A DNA stretch of 64,000 nt from SAR116 cluster bacterium AG-426-I14 (GCA_003210055.1 QCNS01000001.1:52751-116750), one strand, 5' to 3'. Positions 1 through 13,099 are shown, counted from the first letter of the stretch. Notes: generated by a model from the letters alone, not told the origin. Numbers and translations: made by a program.

Positions 1-176
1 CTTATAAAGTGTTAAATAGTATTGGAGCTTCAATTTTGGGCAACCGCCTAAAAAATCTCAAAAAGAATTCCTTTAATAATAATAGTTCCTCTTGGGTTTT
101 TGTTAAAGATAAGTTAGATAAAACTTCTTCAACAAAAATTAGAGAAAATTCCCTTAAATTAATTTATGAAAATTAA
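1..176 (+). CDS. nadD: NadD, nicotinate-nucleotide adenylyltransferase (3' end only)
   Basis: The reading frame is open from base 3 to a TAA at 174-176, so only about 57 C-terminal residues lie in the window. It contains the residues SSTKIRE, the SSTxIR signature near the C-terminus of NadD, which adenylylates nicotinate mononucleotide in NAD synthesis. It overlaps the start of rsfS by 11 bases, and nadD-rsfS adjacency is common in proteobacteria. The call rests on this motif and on gene order. The N-terminal nucleotide-binding part is outside the window. Confidence 0.8.
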   Translation, partial: YKVLNSIGASILGNRLKNLKKNSFNNNSSSWVFVKDKLDKTSSTKIRENSLKLIYEN

Positions 177-543
177 TAAAAAAATAAATAACTCTAAAAA
201 GTTATTAAATTTCATTTTAGAATCACTTGAAAATGACAAAGCTATAAATATTAAATCTATTAATTTGTTTGATAGAAGCAGTATAGCAGATTATATGATA
301 ATTGCCAGTGGAAGCTCGACAAGACAAGTTAATAGCATGGCACAAAATTTGATTAAAAATTTAAAAAACAAAGGTATATCACCTAGAAAGCCAGAAGGCC
401 TGGCAAATTCAGATTGGGTTCTTATTGATGCCAATGAAATAATAATTCATATTTTTAGGCCTGAGGTTAGAGAGTTTTATAAATTAGAACAAATGTGGGA
501 GATACCCATTTTAAAAGAAAATAAAAGTAAAAATTTAAGTTAA
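166..543 (+). CDS. rsfS: RsfS, ribosomal silencing factor
   Basis: RsfS binds ribosomal protein L14 on the 50S subunit and blocks subunit joining when nutrients are scarce. The 125-residue product has the family hallmarks: a central ADYMIIASGSSTRQVNS stretch (about residues 41-57) and a C-terminal WVLIDANEIIIHIFRPEVR block (about 84-102) followed by FYKLEQMWE. The length is normal. The ATG overlaps the end of nadD by 11 bases and the stop lies one base before rlmH, so the three are probably co-transcribed. Confidence 0.95.
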   Translation: MKINKKINNSKKLLNFILESLENDKAINIKSINLFDRSSIADYMIIASGSSTRQVNSMAQNLIKNLKNKGISPRKPEGLANSDWVLIDANEIIIHIFRPEVREFYKLEQMWEIPILKENKSKNLS

Positions 544-544
544 A

Positions 545-997
545 ATGAAATATCAAATTTCTTGTATTGGAAAATCTGCAAATACGCCTGAACAAAATTT
601 AATTGATAAATATTTAATTCGAATAAATGATAAAGTTAGAATCAAAGAAATCACTTTTAAAAATGATAGTTCTAAATTAAATATAGAAAATGAAGGTGAA
701 AAATTATTGGATATTTCTCCTAAAGGTTCCATTCTAGTAGCATTGGATAAGGATGGAAAAAATTTGTCTTCTGAAAGTCTGGCAAATATGATTAAGTTTT
801 ATGAAAATGAAAATTTTAAAATTATTAATTTTGCTATAGGTGGACCATATGGACATGGACAAATGTTAAAGTCAAGAGCTAAAAAAATCATTTCTTTTGG
901 AAAGATGACTTGGTCTCATTTAATGGCCAGAGTATTAATTATAGAACAGATATATAGAGCAGAATCAATTTTTAGAAATCATCCATTCCATAAATAA
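545..997 (+). CDS. rlmH: RlmH, 23S rRNA pseudouridine-1915 N3-methyltransferase
   Basis: This SPOUT-fold methyltransferase modifies pseudouridine 1915 in helix 69 of 23S rRNA on assembled ribosomes. The 150-residue sequence has the SAM-binding FAIGGPYGHG loop (about residues 96-105) and the conserved C-terminal block with MTWSHLMARVLIIEQIYRA and the terminal HPFHK, equivalent to the PYHK end of other RlmH proteins. It starts one base after rsfS and is followed after 4 bases by gpmI, suggesting one transcript. Confidence 0.95.
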   Translation: MKYQISCIGKSANTPEQNLIDKYLIRINDKVRIKEITFKNDSSKLNIENEGEKLLDISPKGSILVALDKDGKNLSSESLANMIKFYENENFKIINFAIGGPYGHGQMLKSRAKKIISFGKMTWSHLMARVLIIEQIYRAESIFRNHPFHK

Positions 998-1001
998 TTA
1001 T

Positions 1002-2555
1002 ATGAATACAGAATTTAAAAATTGTCCCGTTGTTCTATGCATTATGGATGGCTGGGGGTTAAGAAAAAATAAAAAAAATAATGCTATAGCAATAGCAAAT
1101 ACACCAAATTATGATTATTTCATAAAAAATTATAGTTTTTCAACTCTTGATGCATCTGGAAGAGATGTCGGTTTGCCATTAGGACAAATAGGTAATTCTG
1201 AGGTTGGACATATAAACCTTGGTTGTGGAAGAGTTATTTTACAATCTTTACCAAAAATAAACTTGGGATTTAAAAATAAAGAAATAGAAAATAATAAATC
1301 ACTAAATAATTTTATTAAAAAGCATAATAAAAATGCAACTATTCATTTGATAGGTCTTTGCAGTAGTGGAGGTGTTCACTCACATAAAAATCACTTGATA
1401 GAAATGTCTAAAATTTTAATTAGAAATAAGATAAAAGTCAGGCTACATTTATTTTCAGATGGCAGAGACACCTCTCCAAAAGAATTTGGTAAAATAATAA
1501 ATGATTTTGAAAAGGTTTTACCAAAAGAAATAAAAATATCTTCACTTATTGGTCGATACTTTTCAATGGATAGGGATCAAAGATGGGAAAGAGTCAAAAA
1601 ATGTTTTGATTTGCTAGTATATGGAAAATCAGAATTCAAATATAGCAATATTCATGATGCTATTCAGTCAGCATACAAACGAGGGGAAACAGATGAATTT
1701 GTAAAGTCTTCTTTAATAGGTGATTATAATGGTATTCAAAAGGATGACAGTCTTTTAATAATAAACTTTAGAGCTGATAGAGTAAGACAATTGCTTTCAT
1801 CACTATTAAGTCCTTCTTTTTGCAATTTTAATCGTGGAAAAGGTTTTAGCTCATTTAAAAATGCTATAGGTATTACGGAATATTCTGAACACTTAAACAA
1901 ATTTATGAATAGTATATATGTTAATTATCCGATAAAAGATACGCTGGGAGAACTAATATCTAGAGCTAAACTGAAACAATTGAGAATTGCAGAAACAGAA
2001 AAATATCCTCACGTAACGTTTTTTTTCAATGGAGGAATCGAAAAGAAATATCCTAATGAAGATAGAATTTTAATCCCATCTCCAAAAGTTTCTACTTATG
2101 ATAAGAAACCAGAAATGTCAGCAAAATTAATAGAAAAAGAACTTGTGAATGTAATAGAGAAAAAATCTTATGATGTAATAATTGTAAATTTTGCTAACCC
2201 AGATATGGTAGGTCATACTGGAAACTTAGATGCAGTTGTAAAATCTGTTGAAGTAGTAGATGAAGCTATTGGTAATTTGAAAAAAGCTATTGATAAAACT
2301 AATGGTTTAATTTTACTTACTGCTGATCATGGAAACTGTGAAATGATGTGGGATAGTAAAAAAAAAGCACCTCATACAGCTCATACCACTAATAAAGTTC
2401 CTCTAATATTAATTAATAGTAAACAAAATAAATTAAATGAACATATTAAACTAAAAAATGGTAGATTGTCAGATATTGGTCCAACAATTTTAGATTTCTT
2501 ACAAATACCCCAATCAAAAGCTATGACTGGACAATCCTTGATATTTAAATCTTAA
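1002..2555 (+). CDS. gpmI: GpmI, cofactor-independent phosphoglycerate mutase
   Basis: GpmI interconverts 3- and 2-phosphoglycerate in glycolysis and gluconeogenesis with a two-metal alkaline-phosphatase-type site. The 517 residues match the usual length. Visible signatures are the metal-binding MDGWG (residues 15-19), the phosphoserine loop GNSEVGHINLG (about 65-75), DGRDTSP in the transferase domain, and the late metal-binding TADHGNCEM and APHTAHTTNKVPL segments. It sits between rlmH and ctpA. The division gene envC, often found near here in alphaproteobacteria, is absent between gpmI and ctpA. Confidence 0.95.
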   Translation: MNTEFKNCPVVLCIMDGWGLRKNKKNNAIAIANTPNYDYFIKNYSFSTLDASGRDVGLPLGQIGNSEVGHINLGCGRVILQSLPKINLGFKNKEIENNKSLNNFIKKHNKNATIHLIGLCSSGGVHSHKNHLIEMSKILIRNKIKVRLHLFSDGRDTSPKEFGKIINDFEKVLPKEIKISSLIGRYFSMDRDQRWERVKKCFDLLVYGKSEFKYSNIHDAIQSAYKRGETDEFVKSSLIGDYNGIQKDDSLLIINFRADRVRQLLSSLLSPSFCNFNRGKGFSSFKNAIGITEYSEHLNKFMNSIYVNYPIKDTLGELISRAKLKQLRIAETEKYPHVTFFFNGGIEKKYPNEDRILIPSPKVSTYDKKPEMSAKLIEKELVNVIEKKSYDVIIVNFANPDMVGHTGNLDAVVKSVEVVDEAIGNLKKAIDKTNGLILLTADHGNCEMMWDSKKKAPHTAHTTNKVPLILINSKQNKLNEHIKLKNGRLSDIGPTILDFLQIPQSKAMTGQSLIFKS

Positions 2556-2605
2556 AAATTTTGCCAATCTTAAAATTTTATATATTATTAACTGAGAGGT
2601 AAGTT

Positions 2606-3970
2606 ATGTTTTTTACTAAATTGTTTAAGAATATTTTTAATAGTGGGTTTTCGGTATTTTTAGTTTTTTTAATCACAATTCTTGTTTTCAGCTTCGTACC
2701 AAACGATTTACTAAATGCCAAAAACAACAGGCAAGAAACTTATAAACAATTGAGTCTTTTTGGCGATGTATTCCAAAGGGTTCAAGAACAGTATGTTGAA
2801 GAGGTAAAAGATAAAAAGCTTATAGAAGCAGCTATATCAGGTATGCTTCAATCTCTTGACCCACATTCATCCTATTTAAGTGCTGATGACTACAGTGATA
2901 TGCAAGTTAAAACAAAAGGTACTTTTGGAGGTCTTGGTATAGAAATAACGATGGAGGAGGGAATTGTTAAAGTAGTTTCTCCAATTGACGACACTCCGGC
3001 ATATAAAGCAGGAATGCTTCCTGGTGACTTAATTATAGGTATTGATGGTGAGTCCATTAGGGGTTTGTCCTTAAATCAAGCAGTTGAAAAATTAAGAGGA
3101 CCTGTTGGTAGCGAGATAACAATTAATGTATTAAGAGAAGAACAAGATCCATTTGAATTAAAAATTGTAAGAGATATTATTAAAATAAGATCAGTCAGAC
3201 ACAATATTATTAATAACGTAGGTTATGTAAGACTTACTACTTTTTCTGAAACAACTACAGACTCAATGAAAAAATCAATTGAGGAAATTAAAAAACAAAC
3301 TGGTGGAAATTTTCAAGGTTTAATTTTAGACCTGAGAAATAATCCTGGAGGATTACTTAATCAATCAATATCAGTAACAGATGCTTTTCTGGATAATGGT
3401 GAAATTGTTTCTACAAAAGGAAGAAACGATGAAGATACCTCCAGAACTTTTGCACAACCAGGTGATATTTTAAATGATCAACCTTTAGTGATTTTAATTA
3501 ACAGTGGCTCTGCTTCAGCAAGTGAAATTGTTGCTGGAGCCCTCAAAGATCATGGAAGAGCTATCATTTTAGGTACTAGGAGTTTTGGGAAAGGATCTGT
3601 CCAATCAATCATTCCAATACCTGGTAATGGCGCCATAAGACTCACAACTGCTCGATATTACACGCCAAGTGGTATATCAATTCAAGCAAAAGGAATTGAA
3701 CCAGATATCATAGTTGAAACAGGTTTTGTAAAAAATACTAATGATAAAACAATTAATTTAAGGGAAGAAAACCTAAAGGGTGCTCTCGATAAAACCATTG
3801 AAAAAGAAAATAAGAATAACCTTAAATCAGAAAAAGATAAGCTTCTAGAAGATAACCAAATATCAAGAGCTGTTGATTTAATCAGAGGTATAAAATTATA
3901 TGGAGATAAGAAAAAAAATATTAAAAGTAAGATAGCTAAAGACAATTTTAGAACTAATAAAATGAGTTAA
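2606..3970 (+). CDS. ctpA: CtpA-family S41 carboxy-terminal processing protease
   Basis: This is a periplasmic tail-specific protease of family S41. The 454-residue protein has an N-terminal membrane anchor or signal segment (about residues 14-33), a PDZ domain (about 105-180, including GGLGIEI and AGMLPGDLIIGIDGESI), and the protease core with the serine loop NSGSASASE (about 299-307) and the catalytic lysine in GTRSFGKGSVQ (about residue 329). The tail after residue 385 is lysine-rich and low-complexity. A clear GAGAGGT ribosome-binding site lies upstream of the ATG. rppH follows after 9 bases. Confidence 0.93.
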   Translation: MFFTKLFKNIFNSGFSVFLVFLITILVFSFVPNDLLNAKNNRQETYKQLSLFGDVFQRVQEQYVEEVKDKKLIEAAISGMLQSLDPHSSYLSADDYSDMQVKTKGTFGGLGIEITMEEGIVKVVSPIDDTPAYKAGMLPGDLIIGIDGESIRGLSLNQAVEKLRGPVGSEITINVLREEQDPFELKIVRDIIKIRSVRHNIINNVGYVRLTTFSETTTDSMKKSIEEIKKQTGGNFQGLILDLRNNPGGLLNQSISVTDAFLDNGEIVSTKGRNDEDTSRTFAQPGDILNDQPLVILINSGSASASEIVAGALKDHGRAIILGTRSFGKGSVQSIIPIPGNGAIRLTTARYYTPSGISIQAKGIEPDIIVETGFVKNTNDKTINLREENLKGALDKTIEKENKNNLKSEKDKLLEDNQISRAVDLIRGIKLYGDKKKNIKSKIAKDNFRTNKMS

Positions 3971-3979
3971 AAGTTTAAA

Positions 3980-4474
3980 ATGAAAAATTTGATCCCTATT
4001 CATAGCAGACCTTACAGACCTTGTGTAGGTTTAATGATATTTAATAAATACGGATTAGTTTTTTCAGGTCAAAGATTAGATAACCCAAATGATTCCTGGC
4101 AATTACCTCAAGGAGGTATTGATGAGGGAGAGAACCCAATACAAGCAGCGTTTAGGGAATTAGAAGAAGAAACAAGTATAACTTCAGCAGACTTTGTTGC
4201 TGAATACCCAGAATGGATAAAATATGATGTTCCAAAAAACCTTGCTAATAATTTGTGGAATGGAAAGTATAGGGGCCAAACTCAAAAATGGCTTTTGTTT
4301 CATTTTTTAGGTAGTGACAACGAAATTAATGTTAATACTAAAACTCCGGAATTCAAAACTTGGTCTTGGATGGAACCGAATGAATTATCAAAAAAAGCTG
4401 TTTTTTTTAAGAAAGAAGTTTATGAGGAGATCAATAAAATATTTATACCAGTTATAAAAAATTATATTAATTAA
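3980..4474 (+). CDS. rppH: RppH, RNA pyrophosphohydrolase (Nudix)
   Basis: RppH removes pyrophosphate from the 5' end of mRNA and so starts 5'-end-dependent decay. The 164-residue sequence begins with RPCVGLMIFN, typical of the family, and has a complete Nudix box at residues 45-67 (GGIDEGEN...REL EEE) preceded by WQLPQGG. The position after ctpA is standard for alphaproteobacteria. Its last 8 bases overlap the end of atpC on the opposite strand, leaving no space for a terminator between the two units. Confidence 0.93.
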   Translation: MKNLIPIHSRPYRPCVGLMIFNKYGLVFSGQRLDNPNDSWQLPQGGIDEGENPIQAAFRELEEETSITSADFVAEYPEWIKYDVPKNLANNLWNGKYRGQTQKWLLFHFLGSDNEINVNTKTPEFKTWSWMEPNELSKKAVFFKKEVYEEINKIFIPVIKNYIN

Positions 4475-4865
4475 TAGCATTAAGAACGAATCTATAAAAA
4501 TCACTTTCTTCATTTGCTAGGGATGAAACGCTCTCATCACTATTTTCTGCTAGTTTTTCTGAATTGATTAGCTTTTCTTTAACAATCTGCTTGTTTGAAT
4601 TTTTTATTATCTCGGCTCTTTCACATAAAACAATAATTCCTGATTCACTTACTTCAACAACACCACCGTCTACCACTATATTTTCAACTAACTCGTTACC
4701 TTCAAAAAGCTTAATAAAACCCCTATTCAGCAAAGTCATCAATGGAGTATGTTTATGCATTATACCCAAATCCCCCTCTGATCCAGGAAGTACAGCCATA
4801 CTAATGTCTTTTGTTGTTAAAACATTTAATGGTGTTACTAATTGAAAGTTAATATTTTCTGTCAT
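4467..4865 (-). CDS. atpC: ATP synthase F1 epsilon subunit
   Basis: Epsilon is part of the central stalk of F1 and couples rotation and regulates hydrolysis. The 132 residues show the beta-sandwich pattern with LPGSEGDLGIMHKHTPLMTLL (the conserved GxxGxxHxHxP region, about residues 27-45) and the IVVDGGVVEVSESGIIVLCERAE block. The C-terminal helical region is short. It is the last gene of the reverse-strand atpHAGDC operon, 17 bases after atpD, and overlaps rppH convergently by 8 bases. Confidence 0.95.
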   Translation of the reverse strand: MTENINFQLVTPLNVLTTKDISMAVLPGSEGDLGIMHKHTPLMTLLNRGFIKLFEGNELVENIVVDGGVVEVSESGIIVLCERAEIIKNSNKQIVKEKLINSEKLAENSDESVSSLANEESDFYRFVLNAIN

Positions 4866-4882
4866 ATTTATTATCTATTTTT

Positions 4883-7211
<2,329 letters not shown>

Positions 7212-7229
7212 AATATAATTCCTAAATTA

Positions 7230-8765
7230 TCAATTATAATTTTTTAATAAATTTTCAATAATCTTAATTAGCTCCTTTTCAGATTTTTCATTCAGAGCCT
7301 TTTCTTTTTTTATGGAGTCAATTATTGAAATTCCACTACTTCTCAAATTTTGTAATAATGATCTCTCAAAGTCACCAATTTGGCTAACACTGATTTTATC
7401 AAGATAACCATTTACTCCTGCAAAAATTACTGCAACTTGTTCCTCAACAGCTAAAGGGTCATATTGTGGTTGTTTTAATAATTCAGTTAGTCTCTCACCT
7501 CTAGCTAGCAATTGTCTAGTTGATGCATCTAAGTCAGAAGCAAATTGAGCAAAAGCAGCCATTTCTCGGTATTGTGCCAAATCCAATTTAATTGTACCTG
7601 CCACCTGTTTCATAGCTTTTATCTGCGCTGCTGAACCTACTCTAGATACAGATAATCCAACATTAACAGCTGGTCTGACACCTTTATAAAATAATTCAGT
7701 TTCTAAAAATATTTGACCATCAGTAATTGAAATAACATTTGTTGGAATAAATGCAGATACGTCACCACCTTGAGTTTCTATAACTGGTAAAGCTGTGAGT
7801 GAACCAGAACCATTGTCTTTATTCATTTTTGCAGCTCTTTCCAATAAACGAGAGTGCAGATAAAATACATCACCAGGGTAAGCCTCTCTTCCTGGAGGTC
7901 TTCGAAGAAGTAGTGACATTTGTCTATAAGCAACAGCTTGTTTTGATAAATCGTCATAAACTATTACTGCATGCATACCGTTGTCTCTGAAATATTCTCC
8001 CATTGAGGCGGCAGAATATGGCGCTAAAAATTGCATTGGTGCAGGATCAGATGCTGTTGCAGCTACAATTATCGAATAATCTAAAGCACCATTTTCTTCC
8101 AAAGTTTTTACAATTTGCGCAACAGTAGATCTTTTCTGACCAACTGCAACATAAATACAAAAAAGCTTTTTAGTATCATCTTTACCAGCCGCATCGTTTA
8201 CTGCTTTTTGATTCAAAAAAGTATCTATTGCGATAGCAGTTTTACCGGTTTGTCTGTCACCAATGATTAATTCTCTTTGACCCCTACCTATGGGTATAAG
8301 AGAGTCTATAGCCTTAAGTCCAGTTTGCATTGGCTCATTTACTGATTGTCTTGGCATAATTCCAGGCGCTTTAGTTTCAACCCTTGTTCTAGTAACATTT
8401 TTAAGAGGGCCTTTACCATCAATGGGATTTCCCAGAGCATCAACAACTCTTCCTAATAAACCTTTTCCAGTTGGCACGTCTACTATTGCTCCAGTTCTTT
8501 TTACAGTATCACCTTCTTTGATATCCTTATCACTACCAAATATTACTACACCAACATTATCTTTTTCTAGGTTTAGGGCCATGCCAGCAATACCACCATC
8601 AAACTCTACCATTTCACCTGCTTTGATTTCATCTAGCCCGTAAACTCTAGCTATTCCATCTCCTACTGATAAAACTTTACCTATTTCAGTAACTTCTGCT
8701 TCAACACCAAAATTATCTATTTGATCCTTTAGTATAGAAGATATTTCTGCAGCTTTTATATCCAT
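7230..8765 (-). CDS. atpA: ATP synthase F1 alpha subunit
   Basis: Alpha is the regulatory nucleotide-binding subunit of F1. The 511 residues contain the Walker A loop GDRQTGKT (169-176), the family signature [23 protein letters not shown], and [13 protein letters not shown] with the arginine that reaches the catalytic site. The ATG directly follows the atpH stop. Its ribosome-binding site (GAAAGGTG) is inside the end of atpH, which suggests translational coupling. Confidence 0.98.
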   Translation of the reverse strand: MDIKAAEISSILKDQIDNFGVEAEVTEIGKVLSVGDGIARVYGLDEIKAGEMVEFDGGIAGMALNLEKDNVGVVIFGSDKDIKEGDTVKRTGAIVDVPTGKGLLGRVVDALGNPIDGKGPLKNVTRTRVETKAPGIMPRQSVNEPMQTGLKAIDSLIPIGRGQRELIIGDRQTGKTAIAIDTFLNQKAVNDAAGKDDTKKLFCIYVAVGQKRSTVAQIVKTLEENGALDYSIIVAATASDPAPMQFLAPYSAASMGEYFRDNGMHAVIVYDDLSKQAVAYRQMSLLLRRPPGREAYPGDVFYLHSRLLERAAKMNKDNGSGSLTALPVIETQGGDVSAFIPTNVISITDGQIFLETELFYKGVRPAVNVGLSVSRVGSAAQIKAMKQVAGTIKLDLAQYREMAAFAQFASDLDASTRQLLARGERLTELLKQPQYDPLAVEEQVAVIFAGVNGYLDKISVSQIGDFERSLLQNLRSSGISIIDSIKKEKALNEKSEKELIKIIENLLKNYN

Positions 8766-9329
8766 TTAACTTTCACCTTTCATTGCTAATTCAAGATTTT
8801 TAAGTTTTGTCTTTATCGAGTTATCAATCATTTTGGAACCAATTTTGATAACTAAACCACCAATTAATGATTTATCAACATTGGTCCTTAATAAAATTTT
8901 TTCTCTACCAGTGTTTTTAGAGATTTGTTTTTCAATAATACTTTTCTTTGATTGGTCTAATTCATAAGGTGACACTACTTCAACATTAAGTTCTCCATTC
9001 CTTCTAGAAACTTCTCTAAGAAATTCCGTTACAATTTTATTCAATAGAGAAACTCGACCATTCTTGCTTAAAACTCCACAAAAATTAATTGTAACCTTAT
9101 TGGCTTTAGCTTTTTTTAAAATTTCTACAATTAATTTTGTTTGTTTGACCTTACCAATAGTTGGGGATGAAATTAATTGTGAAAATTCTGGATTTGATAA
9201 AAAATGTTCTTTTAAGTTGTTAAAATCTGAGACAACTTCATCTATTATTTTCTTTTCAGAACATAATTCGAATAAAGCATTTATATATCTTCCAGTTAAT
9301 CCAACTGGTTTTTGTTCAGAAAGTTCCAT
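8766..9329 (-). CDS. atpH: ATP synthase F1 delta subunit
   Basis: Delta joins the peripheral stalk to the top of F1. The 187-residue product shows the family pattern: an N-terminal helical domain starting with GLTGRYINALFELC, and a C-terminal region with the conserved DKSLIGGLVIKIGSKMIDNSIKTKL. It is the first gene of the F1 operon, 110 bases after priA on the same strand. The F0 genes are not in the window, as is usual for alphaproteobacteria, which split F1 and F0 operons. Confidence 0.93.
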   Translation of the reverse strand: MELSEQKPVGLTGRYINALFELCSEKKIIDEVVSDFNNLKEHFLSNPEFSQLISSPTIGKVKQTKLIVEILKKAKANKVTINFCGVLSKNGRVSLLNKIVTEFLREVSRRNGELNVEVVSPYELDQSKKSIIEKQISKNTGREKILLRTNVDKSLIGGLVIKIGSKMIDNSIKTKLKNLELAMKGES

Positions 9330-9439
9330 AAAATCACTAATTTTCCTTATAGGATTGCTATCACAGCATTTTAATTATTGCAAGTATTAGAGTCTTAAAT
9401 ATATGAACAAAAAACTCTATTAATTCAACAATCAATCTT

Positions 9440-11446
9440 TTACATAAAGTTGTACGGATCTACATCTATACTCAATCTTATACTTCTTGGAAGTTTTATT
9501 GAACTTATCCAATCACGTACAATATTTTGTAAATAAATTTTTTTATTAGATCTAACTAAAAATCTATTTCTATATCTTCCTCTAACAAAATTTAATGGTG
9601 CAGGTGCAGGTCCTAAAATATCTACATCTTTATATTTTGGAGCACATTCGAACAAATTATATGAAAATTCATTAAGAGTTTTTTCGTATTTCGAAGAAAT
9701 AATGAGAGAAATTAAACGAGAAAAAGGTGGCATGGATGCTTGTTTTCTAAAATTGAGTTCTTCTTCATAAAACTTATCTTTATTCATTTCTTTAATTGTT
9801 TTAAGTACTAAACTTTCAGGATTATATGTCTGCAAATAGACAAGACCCCTTTTCTTTTTTAGATGTCGTCCAGCTCTACCTGAAACTTGTGTTAACAGTT
9901 GAAAACACTTTTCAGATGATCTCAGATCACCTCCATATGTACCTATATCACCGTCAACAATCCCAACAAAATTTAAATTAGGTATGTCATACCCTTTTGC
10001 TATAATTTGGGTGCCAACAATAAAATCAACTTTGCCACTTTTTATTTTTTTTAAACTCTCTGTAAAATGATCTAATTTATTAATTGTATCACTTGAAAAA
10101 TTCTCAATTACTGCATTTGGAAAATGATTACTGAGCTCTTCAATAATTTTTTCTACACCTGGGCCACATGATACTAACTGTGCCTCGTTACAACCTTCAC
10201 AGTCGCCTGTTACATTTTTTTTGTAACCACAATAATGACACAAGTAGATTTTTTCTTTTTTATGCTCTACCAGCCAAGAATTACAATTATTACATTGAAC
10301 CCTATGTCCACAATTTTTACATAATGTCAAAGGTGAATATCCACGTCTATTTAAAAAAATAAGAGATTGTTCATTATTTTTATATCGTGTTAACAATTCT
10401 TTTAACATAACATCTGACAACCAATTTCCTGAAGATGTTGGATTTTCTTTCATGTCTATAATTTGTATTTCTGGTAAATCTGAACCCGTTGCTCTTGAGG
10501 GTAAATAAAGTGAAGAGAATTTCTTCAATTTCACATTAAATATTGTTTCCACAGATGGAGTGGCAGAAGATAAAATAATTGGTATATTAATTTTTGAAGC
10601 TAGATAAATGGCCATGTCTCTAGCGTGGTATCTAATTCCTTCTTCTTGTTTAAAAGATAAATCATGTTCCTCATCTACAACTATTAGTCCTAAATTATTA
10701 AATGGCAAAAATAGTGCTGATCTTGCCCCCACCAAAACAAGTTTTTTGTTATAAAGACTAGAGAGCCAAATTTTTTTCTTTTTACTTTTTGTAATGCCAG
10801 AGTGCCAAACTAAAGGTTTAAATCCAAAAGTTTTTTTAAATCTCTCTTCCCAATCTGATGTTAGACCAATTTCTGGCAATAATATTAGGACTTGTTTATT
10901 ATTTTTTAAACAATGGTTAACACCTTCGAAGTATGTTTCAGTTTTACCTGAGCCAGCAACCCCATCTAATAAAAAACAATTAGAGTTTTTGTTAAAACCA
11001 TTTAAAATTTCCTTTGACGCATTTTTTTGATAAAAATTTAATTTCTTAAAATTTCCTCTAATATTTATCTTTTCTTCATCAATAGGCTTATAATTTTTGT
11101 AATCTAAATTTTGTATAGACTTCTTATCAAATGGAGAAACCATTAACTTCAAAACATTACCTTTGTATGCACAATTCCAACTTGCAAAAAATTCTGTAAA
11201 ATCAAGAAAAGGTTTTGAAATTAATGGTAAATTAACAATAGATTTTATTTTTTTTAATTTTTCTTTTTTAATTTTATTTTTTGAACGTTCAAAAATTAAT
11301 CCTAAAAGTTCTTGTTTTCCGAAAGGAACAATTACTATTTGTCCAACTTTAGCTTGTTTAGTTTTTTCAACTAAATAATCAAAAGTCTTGTTGTATGGAC
11401 CAGATAATAATACTGAAACAATTTGATAGTTAGTTATATTTTCCAT
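9440..11446 (-). CDS. priA: PriA, primosomal replication restart helicase
   Basis: PriA is the 3'-5' helicase that reloads the replisome at stalled forks. The 668-residue protein has the DNA-binding N-terminal region, Walker A in [13 protein letters not shown] (about 159-171), the DEEH box in VVDEEHD (about 257), and two zinc-binding clusters of CxxC pairs ([13 protein letters not shown] through [17 protein letters not shown]). Helicase motifs [13 protein letters not shown] and QVSGRAGR follow. It is somewhat shorter than E. coli PriA (about 730), typical of small genomes. fsa lies divergently 88 bases away. Confidence 0.95.
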   Translation of the reverse strand: MENITNYQIVSVLLSGPYNKTFDYLVEKTKQAKVGQIVIVPFGKQELLGLIFERSKNKIKKEKLKKIKSIVNLPLISKPFLDFTEFFASWNCAYKGNVLKLMVSPFDKKSIQNLDYKNYKPIDEEKINIRGNFKKLNFYQKNASKEILNGFNKNSNCFLLDGVAGSGKTETYFEGVNHCLKNNKQVLILLPEIGLTSDWEERFKKTFGFKPLVWHSGITKSKKKKIWLSSLYNKKLVLVGARSALFLPFNNLGLIVVDEEHDLSFKQEEGIRYHARDMAIYLASKINIPIILSSATPSVETIFNVKLKKFSSLYLPSRATGSDLPEIQIIDMKENPTSSGNWLSDVMLKELLTRYKNNEQSLIFLNRRGYSPLTLCKNCGHRVQCNNCNSWLVEHKKEKIYLCHYCGYKKNVTGDCEGCNEAQLVSCGPGVEKIIEELSNHFPNAVIENFSSDTINKLDHFTESLKKIKSGKVDFIVGTQIIAKGYDIPNLNFVGIVDGDIGTYGGDLRSSEKCFQLLTQVSGRAGRHLKKKRGLVYLQTYNPESLVLKTIKEMNKDKFYEEELNFRKQASMPPFSRLISLIISSKYEKTLNEFSYNLFECAPKYKDVDILGPAPAPLNFVRGRYRNRFLVRSNKKIYLQNIVRDWISSIKLPRSIRLSIDVDPYNFM

Positions 11447-11534
11447 TTATTTTTTTTATTTTGGATTTATCTTAAATAATTATGTTATAACATATTATAT
11501 TTTTAAGAATTACATTTTATTTTTAGGATTAAAT

Positions 11535-12188
11535 ATGAAAATATTTTTAGACTCTGCAAATATTGATGAAATTAAAACACTTTCAGAAACAGGTTTGATT
11601 GATGGGGTAACTACTAATCCCTCGCTCATAGCAAAATCTGGCATGAATTTTATTGATGCTATCGAAAAAATATGCTCAATCATAAATGGACCAGTTAGTG
11701 CAGAGGTAACTGGGGTGGATCAAACAACAATGGTTAAAGAAGGTCAAAAACTCTCAAAAATAGCTCCAAATGTTGTTATCAAAGTTCCTTTGACAATGGA
11801 AGGTTTAAAAGCCTGTAAAACTCTATCTGACGAAAAAATAAATGTTAATGTAACATTATGTTTTAATGCTGCACAAGCAATATTAGCTGCAAAAGCTGGG
11901 GCTACCTACATATCACCCTTTATTGGAAGACTTGATGACATTGGCGCTGATGGAATGAACCTTATTTCAGAAATAGTTGAAATTTATAATATCTATAATT
12001 TTAAAACAGAAGTATTAGCTGCTTCAATTCGAGGGGTTCAAGATGTTGTAGATTCCGCAAAGTTTGGAGCTGACATTGCAACAATTCCAACAAATATACT
12101 CCGTTCTATGTATCTTCATCCTCTTACGGATAAAGGTCTTGATGCCTTTTTATCTGATTGGGCAAAAACAGGACAATCAATATTATGA
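11535..12188 (+). CDS. fsa: Fructose-6-phosphate aldolase / small transaldolase
   Basis: This is a small (217-residue) class I aldolase of the TalC/Fsa type. It starts with [14 protein letters not shown] and has the [17 protein letters not shown] signature (about residues 21-37), the Schiff-base lysine in IKVPLT (about residue 84), and the phosphate-binding end region SIRGVQDV. Whether it acts as a transaldolase in the pentose phosphate pathway or as a fructose-6-phosphate aldolase cannot be decided by eye. Its TGA stop overlaps the xerC ATG in an ATGA. Confidence 0.9.
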   Translation: MKIFLDSANIDEIKTLSETGLIDGVTTNPSLIAKSGMNFIDAIEKICSIINGPVSAEVTGVDQTTMVKEGQKLSKIAPNVVIKVPLTMEGLKACKTLSDEKINVNVTLCFNAAQAILAAKAGATYISPFIGRLDDIGADGMNLISEIVEIYNIYNFKTEVLAASIRGVQDVVDSAKFGADIATIPTNILRSMYLHPLTDKGLDAFLSDWAKTGQSIL

Positions 12189-13099
12189 ATGATGAGGTTA
12201 CAATTCCTCAAAAAAAATTTAATGATTTTTTGTTAAGTTGGATTAATCATCTTAAAAATGAATTGAACTATAGTATTCATACCTATGAAAGTTATCACAG
12301 AGACTTATCACATTTTCAAAAATTTTGTATATTTGAAAACGTTTCAATTTTTAATCCTAACAAACATATCATTAGAGATTATTTGTTTCAATTAAATGAG
12401 AAAAACTCCTCAAGGTCAACTATTGCAAGAAAAATATCTAGTCTAAAGAGCTTTTATAAATATGCAATTAAACTGAATTTAATAGATAATATAGATTTAT
12501 CTTTTTTAAAAAGTCCAAGAGTAAAAAAATCTATCCCAAAGTCTATCGAACCTGAACAGATTAAAAAAGCTATTAATACAATAATGGAAGAAAATAATGA
12601 ATTATGGATTAATCTAAGAGACAAGTCGGTTTTTTTACTTCTATACGGTTTAGGACTAAGAATTAATGAAGCTTTATCTCTCAAAAGAAAAGATGTACCT
12701 GAAGGAGAATGGCTAAGAGTCTTGGGCAAAGGTCAAAAGTATAGGGATGTGCCTATGCTTCCAATTGTATATGAACAAATTATGGATTATATAAATTCTT
12801 GTCCATTAAAATTAAGACCTGATGACCCACTCTTTGTAGGCAAAAGAGGAGGGACTTTATCTCCAAGAATTATTCAAAGAAGAATTGAAAAAATAAGATA
12901 TAAGTTAGGTCTGCCTGATTTTACAACTCCTCATGCTCTCAGACACTCTTTTGCAACTCATTTACTATCAGGAGGAGCAGATTTGAGGGCAATTCAACAA
13001 CTTCTTGGTCATTCCAGTTTATCAACAACACAACGGTATACTGATGTAAATGAAAAAGAATTGATAAACCTTCATAAAACAATTCATCCAAGACAATAA
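12185..13099 (+). CDS. xerC: XerC-type tyrosine recombinase
   Basis: XerC acts with XerD to resolve chromosome dimers at dif. The product of about 304 residues has the N-terminal SAM-like domain ([17 protein letters not shown]) and the catalytic core with the first arginine in [12 protein letters not shown], the [12 protein letters not shown] box, and the nucleophilic tyrosine in [17 protein letters not shown] chose the ATG at 12185, in a 4-base ATGA overlap with fsa, rather than an earlier in-frame codon inside fsa. Synteny with priA/fsa supports XerC over XerD. A strong hairpin follows at once. Confidence 0.92.
   Translation: MNDEVTIPQKKFNDFLLSWINHLKNELNYSIHTYESYHRDLSHFQKFCIFENVSIFNPNKHIIRDYLFQLNEKNSSRSTIARKISSLKSFYKYAIKLNLIDNIDLSFLKSPRVKKSIPKSIEPEQIKKAINTIMEENNELWINLRDKSVFLLLYGLGLRINEALSLKRKDVPEGEWLRVLGKGQKYRDVPMLPIVYEQIMDYINSCPLKLRPDDPLFVGKRGGTLSPRIIQRRIEKIRYKLGLPDFTTPHALRHSFATHLLSGGADLRAIQQLLGHSSLSTTQRYTDVNEKELINLHKTIHPRQ

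Noticed and set aside
3682..3945. 87-codon reverse frame inside ctpA
   Set aside because: It is the antisense of the low-complexity lysine-rich tail of ctpA, which produces a leucine/phenylalanine-rich artefact resembling a membrane protein.
8290..8643. 117-codon forward frame inside atpA
   Set aside because: It lies wholly within the highly conserved atpA gene on the other strand and has no ribosome-binding site or recognisable family.
11481..11494. 14-bp palindrome TATGTTATAACATA between priA and fsa
   Set aside because: In sequence this AT-rich several palindromes of 14 bp are expected by chance in 64 kb, and no second copy or matching regulator is seen.
12158..12184. Upstream start for xerC inside fsa
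   Set aside because: The ATG at 12185 forms a normal ATGA overlap with fsa; the extension is only the fsa coding sequence read in another frame.
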